From Oscillospiraceae bacterium (GTDB taxonomy: Bacteria > Bacillota > Clostridia > Oscillospirales > Oscillospiraceae), in NCBI GenBank assembly GCA_017936205.1, contig JAGBGB010000045.1:1-9450 (forward strand): a stretch of 9,450 nt of DNA, read 5' to 3'. Shown here one piece after another: positions 1 through 5,811 of this stretch. Each line of letters opens with the position of its first letter. The first letter of the stretch is position 1. Made by a program: the position numbers and the translations under genes. The notes under the pieces are model-generated. The model was not told where the DNA came from and searched no databases. It saw only the letters and a program-made list of their open reading frames with translations.

Positions 1-6
1 CGTCCG

Positions 7-29
7 GTTCATGGCGTTACGCCATGAAC
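7..29. repeat. Perfect 10-bp hairpin with TTA loop
   Basis: GTTCATGGCG (7-16) and CGCCATGAAC (20-29) are exact reverse complements around a 3-nt loop. There is no T-tract directly after either arm, so it does not look like a simple terminator. It lies close to a second hairpin with a 3-nt loop (81-105), and together they look like the edge of a dispersed palindromic repeat element. Whether this unit recurs in the genome cannot be seen from one window. Confidence 0.75.
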
Positions 30-80
30 ACAAAAACCACCGATAATGATGTAATTTCTCCAAAAAACGAAACATTTTTC

Positions 81-122
81 ACAACCACCAATTCTTGGTG
101 GTTGTCGGACGCGCAATGCGCG
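81..122. repeat. Hairpin plus GC-rich palindrome, probable dispersed repeat
   Basis: ACAACCACCAA (81-91) pairs perfectly with TTGGTGGTTGT (95-105) around the loop TTC, an 11-bp stem. It is followed at once by CGCGCA-A-TGCGCG (110-122) and the string CGCCCCTACG. From memory, GC-rich palindromes of the type GGACGCGC...GCGCGCCCCTACG are scattered between genes in many Oscillospiraceae-like Clostridia, probably as small non-autonomous repeats. That assignment is recall; the palindromes are directly visible. The left boundary of the accessory operon may be set by this element. Confidence 0.6.
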
Positions 123-178
123 CCCCTACGAATGGTACGATAAATCGGAATTTGAAGTGCTTAGATTTTTTAGAGCGG

Positions 179-184
179 TATAAT
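179..184 (+). promoter_or_regulatory. Possible -10 box TATAAT
   Basis: A perfect TATAAT lies in an A/T-rich context just inside the repeat-rich left edge. The only -35-like hexamer upstream is TTGAAG at 152-157, 21 nt away, which is too far for a standard promoter, so the call is tentative. If active, it would start a leader of about 315 nt in front of the WYL regulator. Confidence 0.3.
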
Positions 185-287
185 ACGGTTTCTTGCAGTT
201 TATGAGATGAGAGGTTGTTCTTTTGATTGATGAAGGAGGACAAATCTAAGGATAATGAGATTATACTTATGCCTTGCAATGTGGTAA

Positions 288-413
288 GATCCATTCAAAA
301 GCACTAAAAGCTATCCTCCTTTTTCTTTTGTCTTTGGAGCAATGGGAGGAAGCATAGGTTATGCCCTGTTTATGATTCTATACGGATCTCATAAAATCAG
401 TATGGAGCTTTAG
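288..413 (+). pseudogene. Possible relic of a small membrane protein (C-terminal end)
   Basis: This frame is open from just after a TAA (285-287) to a TAG (411-413) and reads 41 residues. It includes a hydrophobic Gly-rich segment, GAMGGSIGYALFMILYG, followed by SHK. That pattern loosely resembles the GGS(I/L)G...HK segment of DUF1294 small membrane proteins. There is no start codon with a ribosome binding site near the beginning; the internal ATG at 342 would give only 23 residues. If it is coding, it is the decayed 3' end of a gene truncated near the repeat element upstream. It may equally be chance. Confidence 0.25.
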
Positions 414-473
414 AAAAAAACCGGCAACTACCTTGAGGTTTTGATAAGATCGTCAGAATGTGTCGTTCTTGTT

Positions 474-482
474 TGGTAGAAT
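474..482 (+). promoter_or_regulatory. Possible extended -10 promoter of the four-gene operon
   Basis: TGGTAGAAT matches an extended -10 element (TGn followed by TAGAAT at 477-482). No -35 hexamer is found at the normal distance, which extended -10 promoters tolerate. It would give a very short leader just ahead of the ribosome binding site AAAGGAGG (493-500). The palindrome ACCT-TG-AGGT (430-439) about 35 nt upstream is a candidate regulator site. A poor -35 would fit a promoter that needs an activator or is normally kept low. Confidence 0.3.
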
Positions 483-506
483 AAAACTGAAGAAAGGAGG
501 TTGGGT

Positions 507-1217
507 ATGAGGACGGATAAGGTAACACGTGTTTTGCTTCTATACCATCGGCTGTTGCATGGTCATAAAATCAGTAAAACGCTGTTTTGCATGGAGCATA
601 ACATTGATGCACGCAGCTTTGACCGAGATGTCAAGGATATTCGTCTGTTTCTGAGCGAAAGCTATGCAGCCAGCGAGCTACACTTTGATAAGGTTGATAA
701 TGTGTATTACTTAGCAGGTCAACATATGTCGCAGATGGAAGTAGAAGAAGCTCTCATCTTCGGGAAGCTGCTGCTGCAAAGCGGCTTGTTCCGTCAGGAT
801 GAAACAGAGGGGCTGTTATCCTCCCTATGTTCAACGGTGCCGAAGCAGAAGCAACGGATTTTACAAGCCAGCTTCGACCACGACCTCCGAGATTACAAGT
901 CACCGGAACATGGAAGTGCCATTCTGAAAATACTCAACGACCTGACCTCCTGTATTCTGAACAGGAATCCACTTCGGCTTACCTATATCCAAGAGAATGG
1001 GAGGTGCAGCTGCATTGAGGTTGCACCTATGGAGCTGTTGTACCGCAGTCCCCGGATCTATCTGTGTACCTATCCCCTTTCTCAGCCGGGACAGGTAGAG
1101 TGCTATGCGGTAGACCGGATCCATAGCTTTGAAGTCCTGTTAGGCAGTTACCCTCATAAATGGAAGCAAATTTATAATAATACATGTAAAGGAGAAGAAA
1201 TACGATGCGGAAAATAA
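507..1217 (+). CDS. WYL-domain transcriptional regulator (HTH + WYL-like)
   Basis: A 236-residue probable DNA-binding regulator. Residues 1-50 form a winged-helix/HTH-type N-terminus (RVLLLYHRLLHGHKISKT..., then SFDRDVKDIRLFL), typical of WYL-family proteins, which begin with a DeoR-like HTH. Residues about 145-212 resemble a degenerate WYL domain: NPLRLTY, then EVAPMELLYRSPRIYLC and YAVDRIHSFEV, corresponding to the family's I-x-Y, P, YL and R-x-DRI positions; the tryptophan of the name motif is replaced. WYL domains sense ligands such as nucleotides or nucleic acid and often control defence or stress operons. ATG 507 is preferred over the in-frame TTG at 501 because AAAGGAGG (493-500) lies 6 nt before it. 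Its end overlaps the next gene by 13 nt, indicating translational coupling and likely autoregulation of the operon. Confidence 0.8.
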   Translation: MRTDKVTRVLLLYHRLLHGHKISKTLFCMEHNIDARSFDRDVKDIRLFLSESYAASELHFDKVDNVYYLAGQHMSQMEVEEALIFGKLLLQSGLFRQDETEGLLSSLCSTVPKQKQRILQASFDHDLRDYKSPEHGSAILKILNDLTSCILNRNPLRLTYIQENGRCSCIEVAPMELLYRSPRIYLCTYPLSQPGQVECYAVDRIHSFEVLLGSYPHKWKQIYNNTCKGEEIRCGK

Positions 1218-2419
1218 AATTCCCCCTGGAAATGGCAAATGGTGCCCAGGTCAGAAACATGGAGGAGCTACGGGAAAGCTTCGATCTGGAAGCGGCTCTC
1301 GGATACTTCGTAGACGGAAAGCTGCTGACCTGGCTGGAAGACCGCTATTACGAGGATGAGGCAGAAAAGGTAGCAGCACTGTCCAAGGATGACCCTGCTC
1401 TGGCAAGGAAGCTGTGTGAGGCTCTGGGTGTAACCTGTCCCCATGATTCCCCTGTGGATGCAGAGGAGATTGCGTACCGCAAGGAGAGACTTGCACGGCT
1501 CCGTCAGTATACCGAGGAAGAGGAGATTCTTGCTCAGGTGGACAAGGTGGCATTTGATCAGGAGGATCTGGCGGATCTTTATGACATGGGCGTGGACCGG
1601 ATCTATTTGTGTGCCAACCACTTTAGGATCCCCAGATCCAAGCAGAACCTGACCTATATCCCCATTGCCGGAGCAACCGCTGACGGAGTTACGCTGGCAA
1701 AGCCCGAAGCAAAATCGGAGGAAAAGCCAGCTCCCGTGGTGCCTGCTCCCTCAAGAATCGAAATCGGGATCAGTGATGGAAAAATCATAAAAAAGGAAGA
1801 TGGAAAGAAAACTGTCATTTCGACACTGAAAAGGGATGATCGTGTCTTTAATATTGTTAACAACGGGCAATATTTATTTGTTGATATGCAAACTGATCGC
1901 GAATGTCGAGTTCGAAGAATCGATTTGGCTACCGGTGAGGAAAAGGATATTCTAAACGACGGCTGGTTTGATTCAATTTCTATTATTGGTTCCAATCTTG
2001 TTTGGACGAAACAGTGGGATATCTGTATGTGCGATTTTGACGGCGATTTCAGAAAAAAACTTCTGAGTGGGAATGTGGATAGACATCCTACGAGCGTATG
2101 TTATAGCAAGTACATGATCTTCTATCTGCAATGGAAGTTATACGGGAACTCCTATTCTGTCGAAAGAATGGATCCTGAAACGGGTGAGATCGTATCGATC
2201 GGCTCCGCATATTGTATTTGCGTGGGAAATGAGAAGTTGTATGTATATTCCTATGAGAAAAGTACCCTATCAGAGTGGGATCTGGACGGAAACTGCTTGA
2301 GAATCATAAAACAGGATATGCCGTTTACGTCCGTGATGTCTTACAATAATGGCATCGTATCCTGTAGCAGCGACACGCTTTTAGGAGCAAAGAGAATCCC
2401 CCTTCGCATTAAGGTGTAA
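1205..2419 (+). CDS. Two-part protein: conserved N-terminal module plus beta-propeller-like C-terminus
   Basis: A 404-residue protein with no signal peptide or membrane helix. Residues 1-75 are a helical module (SFDLEAALGYFVDGKLLTWL then EDRYYEDEAEKV), and 90-151 a second one (AFDQEDLADLYDMGVDRIYL). From memory, similar N-termini occur in clostridial proteins joined to different C-terminal repeat domains; I know no function. A Pro/Glu/Ala-rich linker spans about 160-183. Residues 185-404 contain irregular repeats of 35-50 residues built of beta-strands with turns such as DLATGE, DPETGE and DLDGN, typical of DUF5050-like beta-propellers. Base composition changes at the linker: hand counts give 57% GC over 1261-1320 plus 1381-1440, but 36% over 1801-1920. 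AAAGGAG (1188-1194) precedes ATG 1205. It could be a sensor, adaptor or substrate-recognition subunit; that is inference. Confidence 0.65.
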   Translation: MRKIKFPLEMANGAQVRNMEELRESFDLEAALGYFVDGKLLTWLEDRYYEDEAEKVAALSKDDPALARKLCEALGVTCPHDSPVDAEEIAYRKERLARLRQYTEEEEILAQVDKVAFDQEDLADLYDMGVDRIYLCANHFRIPRSKQNLTYIPIAGATADGVTLAKPEAKSEEKPAPVVPAPSRIEIGISDGKIIKKEDGKKTVISTLKRDDRVFNIVNNGQYLFVDMQTDRECRVRRIDLATGEEKDILNDGWFDSISIIGSNLVWTKQWDICMCDFDGDFRKKLLSGNVDRHPTSVCYSKYMIFYLQWKLYGNSYSVERMDPETGEIVSIGSAYCICVGNEKLYVYSYEKSTLSEWDLDGNCLRIIKQDMPFTSVMSYNNGIVSCSSDTLLGAKRIPLRIKV

Positions 2420-2430
2420 GGAGAGAACCA

Positions 2431-3984
2431 GTGAAAGATACATTAAAGCAAGAAATCTCCCGTTATTTGGATGCAGGCTTTCCCATTCTGTACATTAACA
2501 CCTTCGAGGAGGAGAAAACGGAGAAAATCATCTGCAGGGCTGCTGATCGGCGGACGATCCTCCACTGGAGCATGGCACAGGGCTATGGGGAGTATGAGGC
2601 GAAGACCGGCGAATGGCTCGTTCCTCCCGGCACGCAGCTTTTCGCCACCTCTGCCCCGGAAGGTGTCACAGCAGATGCAAGATCGATACTGGCGCAGGTG
2701 ATCAAGCAGAAGCTCCTGAGTCCGAAGGAATTGGCACGAACGGTGTTACTGATCAAGGATGCTCATATCCTTTTGGAGGATGGGGCATTTGTGGCGAGCC
2801 TAAAGGAGCTTGCGGTTCGCATTAGTGGGGGTCTGGATTGCTGTGTGATCCTCATGACACCGAAGATGAGTATTCCGGTAGAGTTGGAGAAGTTCATCAC
2901 CATTCTGGACAGCGACTACCTGAGCTTCGAAAGCATCTGCCAAATCATCGGAGATTTTGTAAAGGACAATGAGCTCCCACCCCTTCCCACACACCTGTTG
3001 GAGGAGATGGCTGTTGCCTTTAAGGGCTTGACGGAGTTTGAGATCAATAACATTCTTGCTCTGGCTGTAGCAGAGGATGGCAATCTGTCCCGAAGGGATC
3101 TGCAGCTGATCTTTGAGCTGAAAAGACAGATGATCCTGAAATCCGGCATTCTGGAAATGGTTCCGGGGAACGAGAGCATCGAGGATATCGGCGGTCTGGA
3201 AAATCTAAAGCAGTGGCTCCGTCGCAAGGCACGGATCATCCAGAACATCAAGCGAGCAGAGGCCTACGGCGTGGACATGCCCAAGGGTGTGCTGATTGCC
3301 GGTGTTCCCGGTTGCGGAAAATCTCTCTGTGCCAAGGCAGCTGCAAAGCTCTTCGAGGTGCCCCTGCTGCGACTGGACATTGGTAAGCTTATGGGGAAGT
3401 ATTTGGGAGAAAGCGAAGCGAACCTCCGCAAAGCAATTCAACTGGCAGAGGCTATTTCTCCCTGTGTCCTCTGGGTAGACGAATTGGAAAAAGCCTTTGG
3501 CGGTGTTGGCAGCGATAACAGACACGAGGTTACCTCCCGTCTGTTCGGTTCCTTCCTGACTTGGATGCAGGAAAAGAAGGATGCTACCTTTGTGGTTGCA
3601 ACTGCCAATGACATTACCAAGCTCCCCCCCGAATTGCTCCGGAAGGGTCGCTTTGACGAGATTTTCTATGTGGGTCTGCCCAAGGAGGAGGAACGAAGGA
3701 ACATTTTCCGGATCCATATTCAGAAACGTCGCCCCAAGGATCTCCCTGCCATTGATATATCCAGATTGGTTTCACAAACCGGCGGCTATAGTGGAGCGGA
3801 TATTGAGGGGATTGTAAAGGAAGGGGTGGAGTTGGCATTCGCAGAGGACAAGGCTGCTCTTTCCACCCAGGATATTTTAACTGCCATCCGTGGCACAAAC
3901 TCTCTTTCCATTATTATGAAGGATCAGATTGATAAGATGGAAGAGGAGTTTAAAAAACGGAAGCTGAAAAATGCATCGCTATAA
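2431..3984 (+). CDS. AAA+ ATPase, Ycf46-like
   Basis: A 517-residue cytoplasmic AAA+ ATPase. Residues 1-230 form the degenerate N-terminal domain seen in Ycf46-like proteins ([20 protein letters not shown] at the start). The C-terminal AAA+ core is complete: Walker A GVPGCGKS (291-298), pore-loop-like GKYLGESE (322-329, aromatic Y324), Walker B CVLWVDE (345-351, D350/E351), sensor-1 N393 in TAND, arginine-finger region LLRKGRF (R404, R407) and sensor-2 region [10 protein letters not shown] (451-460). All key residues are present, so it should hydrolyse ATP, probably as a ring that remodels or threads a protein. The start is GTG, preceded by TAAGGAGAG, which overlaps the upstream stop codon. 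Spacing to the previous gene is 11 nt. Its partner is probably the adjacent nuclease-like protein or the propeller protein; this is inferred from operon position only. Confidence 0.88.
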   Translation: MKDTLKQEISRYLDAGFPILYINTFEEEKTEKIICRAADRRTILHWSMAQGYGEYEAKTGEWLVPPGTQLFATSAPEGVTADARSILAQVIKQKLLSPKELARTVLLIKDAHILLEDGAFVASLKELAVRISGGLDCCVILMTPKMSIPVELEKFITILDSDYLSFESICQIIGDFVKDNELPPLPTHLLEEMAVAFKGLTEFEINNILALAVAEDGNLSRRDLQLIFELKRQMILKSGILEMVPGNESIEDIGGLENLKQWLRRKARIIQNIKRAEAYGVDMPKGVLIAGVPGCGKSLCAKAAAKLFEVPLLRLDIGKLMGKYLGESEANLRKAIQLAEAISPCVLWVDELEKAFGGVGSDNRHEVTSRLFGSFLTWMQEKKDATFVVATANDITKLPPELLRKGRFDEIFYVGLPKEEERRNIFRIHIQKRRPKDLPAIDISRLVSQTGGYSGADIEGIVKEGVELAFAEDKAALSTQDILTAIRGTNSLSIIMKDQIDKMEEEFKKRKLKNASL

Positions 3985-3996
3985 GGAGGGATCGGA

Positions 3997-5511
3997 ATGG
4001 AAGAAAAGACGATGATTCCAATGGAATCGGTACCTGAAAGCATGGAAAATCTTGGGGAAGTAGAAGCCAAGGAGTATAAAAGGCTCCTGACCCAATTCCT
4101 CCGTTCCTACAAAAGCAAAGGACAGGATGTAAGCGATGCCCGCTGGCTGGAACAGGAATTTAAAAAAGAACTGCCCAACCTTCCTGAGGGCAAGGCTGCA
4201 GAAATGGCTGCAGAGATCGTAGGCAGCACCTCAGAATACGATGCACACCTTTCTGATTTAAACAAGGCCTGCAAGCAGGGCACAACCAAGGAACAGTGGC
4301 TTTCAGAAAAAGTCGCAGAGGCTGCCAAGGGGATGTCCGTGGTGGATTACGGTAACTATCTGTACAGTGTAAATTCCTCTTTGGAAAATGCCAATGCACA
4401 GATGCTTCGAACAGTTACCACCAAAAGCGGAGAAGTCAGCAGAGCTCTAAATTTAGATGGCTTCATTGCGGAGCAGCACCATGTCAATCAGTTCAATATC
4501 CGTGCAGCCTTGAGCAAAAGCCCCTATGTAGCGGAGGTTTGCACCCCAGCCACCGGGGAGACCTACGGAAAAAATTCCTTTGACTGTGTGATTCGTGATC
4601 GAAAAAGCGGAGCAATTATTCATCAATATCAGGTGAAATACGGCAAAACCGCCGAAGCCACAGCCCAACTGATTCGAGAGGGGAACTACAACAACCAGCG
4701 TCTTCTGGTACCACCGGATCAGGTAGAAAAACTCCGTGAGCTCTTCCCGGGGAAGTCCATAGATTCCGTCATGGGCGGCACCGACAGGGTTCCTATTACC
4801 AGTACAGAACTCAGCAAGGAGCAAGCAAAGGCTCTGCAGGATCAGGCACAAACGGACGGCACCATTCAGAGAAGCGGCTGGAACAGCTTCAACACCAAGG
4901 AGCTTGCCCTGAATCTTGGTAAGAACGCTGCCATCACCGGCATGCAGGCAGCGACTGTTACAGCAGGGTTTTGTCTTGCACAAAAAGCCATCAAGGGAGA
5001 GCCTATCGAGAAAGAGGAAATCGTACATACCGCCATTTCTACAGGCATGGATGCCGGTATAAAAAATGCCACTGCAGGTGCATTGGAGGTCTGGGCGCAA
5101 AAAAGTCCCTCAAGTGTTCTGCAAAAAATCACCCCTGCCGGCTGGGGCAAGGTGGCTGCCGTAGGCATTGAGAATGCGAAGATCCTCTGGAAGGTTGCAA
5201 AGGGGGAAATGACTCTTACTCAAGGAGCCGATGCAATGGGTAGAACCAGCACCGCTATGGTTGCAGGACTAAGTGCTGCAGCGAAGGGCTCTGCCATCGG
5301 TGCAGCAGCACTGGGTTGGATCCCGGTAGTAGGGCCTATTGTGGGCGGTATGGTTGGCGGCATGGTTGGCTATGCAGCGGGATCCACCGTCGGACAAGCA
5401 GTCTACAAAGGTGTGAAGGCTGTAGGAAGTGCAGTTAAAAATGCTGTCAGATCTACCTTTAGTGCCGTTCGGAGCTTTGCCGGAAGGATATTCTCTTGTC
5501 TCTTCGGTTAG
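3997..5511 (+). CDS. Putative effector: PD-(D/E)XK-like nuclease domain with glycine-rich C-terminus
   Basis: A 504-residue protein I cannot assign to a named family. Residues 20-135 are charged and helical. Residues about 150-255 carry a restriction-endonuclease-like signature: helix GFIAEQHHVNQFN (E159), then SFDCVI (D196), a short turn, and YQVKYG (Q212, K214), giving E...D...QxK, the Mrr-like variant of PD-(D/E)XK. Residues 305-330 and especially 418-470 are rich in Gly/Ala/Val with small-residue periodicity (GWIPVVGPIVGGMVGGMVGY), a glycine-zipper pattern typical of membrane-inserting segments. The tail (471-504) is basic and amphipathic, ending SCLFG. ATG 3997 follows AAGGAGGG, which overlaps the upstream stop codon. 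As last gene beside an AAA+ ATPase it is the likely effector: a DNA-cutting and/or membrane-disrupting protein held in check by its partners. The nuclease and pore activities are inferences. Confidence 0.6.
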   Translation: MEEKTMIPMESVPESMENLGEVEAKEYKRLLTQFLRSYKSKGQDVSDARWLEQEFKKELPNLPEGKAAEMAAEIVGSTSEYDAHLSDLNKACKQGTTKEQWLSEKVAEAAKGMSVVDYGNYLYSVNSSLENANAQMLRTVTTKSGEVSRALNLDGFIAEQHHVNQFNIRAALSKSPYVAEVCTPATGETYGKNSFDCVIRDRKSGAIIHQYQVKYGKTAEATAQLIREGNYNNQRLLVPPDQVEKLRELFPGKSIDSVMGGTDRVPITSTELSKEQAKALQDQAQTDGTIQRSGWNSFNTKELALNLGKNAAITGMQAATVTAGFCLAQKAIKGEPIEKEEIVHTAISTGMDAGIKNATAGALEVWAQKSPSSVLQKITPAGWGKVAAVGIENAKILWKVAKGEMTLTQGADAMGRTSTAMVAGLSAAAKGSAIGAAALGWIPVVGPIVGGMVGGMVGYAAGSTVGQAVYKGVKAVGSAVKNAVRSTFSAVRSFAGRIFSCLFG

Positions 5512-5533
5512 ACGATCGCATATCATAAAAACA

Positions 5534-5576
5534 CTGCGGAGCAATCTGGACTTCAGCTTGCTCCGCAGCATTTTTT
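5534..5576. terminator. Bidirectional intrinsic terminator
   Basis: CTGCGGAGCAA (5534-5544) pairs perfectly with TTGCTCCGCAG (5558-5568) and is followed by CATTTTTT on the plus strand, ending the four-gene operon 22 nt after its stop codon. On the minus strand the same stem is followed by TGTTTTTATG, so it can also stop transcripts from the right. This fits the minus-strand coding remnant that ends at 5578. Confidence 0.88.
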
Positions 5577-5577
5577 G

Positions 5578-5718
5578 TTAGCTCTCTCCTTCAAGTGTAA
5601 CCCAAAAGTCTTTGCCATTGTCCAGATCCCATAGCAGCCCATGGTGTGGGCAACCATGAGAGAAATGGCATTTGTCAGGAAGCAGTGTCTGCAGGAGAAA
5701 ACGACCCACTGAATCGGA
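5578..5718 (-). pseudogene. Small minus-strand coding remnant (3' end of a lost gene?)
   Basis: On the minus strand a frame is open from just after a TAG (5719-5721) to a TAA (5578-5580). It encodes 46 residues with protein-like composition, including LLPDKCHFSHGCPHHGLLWD and ending DFWVTLEGES. The Cys/His cluster could suggest metal binding. Its stop lies 10 nt from the hairpin 5534-5568, which has a T-run in this direction, as expected for a genuine gene end. There is no ribosome binding site, a GTG at 5709 is the only near-terminal start, and the antiporter terminator overlaps the 5' side, so it is probably a truncated relic. I do not recognise the family. Confidence 0.3.
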
Positions 5719-5739
5719 CTATAGCTCTGATTCAGTGGG
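5696..5739 (-). terminator. Terminator of the antiporter gene
   Basis: CCCACTGAATC (5705-5715) and GATTCAGTGGG (5729-5739) form a perfect 11-bp stem with a 13-nt loop. Read on the minus strand it is followed by TCGTTTTCT, a moderate T-tract, and lies about 70 nt past the antiporter stop codon. No T-tract follows on the plus strand, so it acts on minus-strand transcripts. Confidence 0.7.
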
Positions 5740-5811
5740 TGTAGCAAATATCATATCACATTGTATACATCAAGTGAGAAAATGGGACCTCATGTAACGG
5801 CATCCAAACAA

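Larger units (their letters stand above)
185..506 (+). other. Upstream region of the WYL operon, no intact gene
   Basis: No convincing full gene is present. Two tiny frames begin with ATG: 230-307 (25 codons, no well-placed ribosome binding site) and 255-287 (10 codons, beginning MRLYLC). AAGGAGGA at 233-240 is exactly complementary to TCCTCCTT at 314-321, which runs into a T-rich stretch. GGAGGA at 346-351 could compete for the same TCCTCC. This permits two exclusive pairings, an attenuator-like arrangement, but the loops are long and no tight stem is seen. ACCT-TG-AGGT at 430-439 is a short palindrome close to the presumed start of transcription and could be an operator. Confidence 0.4.

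Noticed and set aside
79..294. Minus-strand 71-codon frame at the left edge
   Set aside because: It runs through the hairpin repeats, has no ribosome binding site and no recognisable protein character.
501..506. TTG at 501 as start of the WYL regulator
   Set aside because: It directly abuts the ribosome binding site AAAGGAGG (493-500), leaving no spacing; ATG 507 is correctly placed.
1..506. CRISPR array or tandem repeat
   Set aside because: The palindromes differ in sequence and spacing; there is no regularly spaced direct repeat here or elsewhere in the window.
5553..5747. Minus-strand 64-codon frame with an ATG
   Set aside because: It runs through both terminator hairpins; the overlapping frame ending at 5578 has more protein-like composition and stops properly before the terminator.
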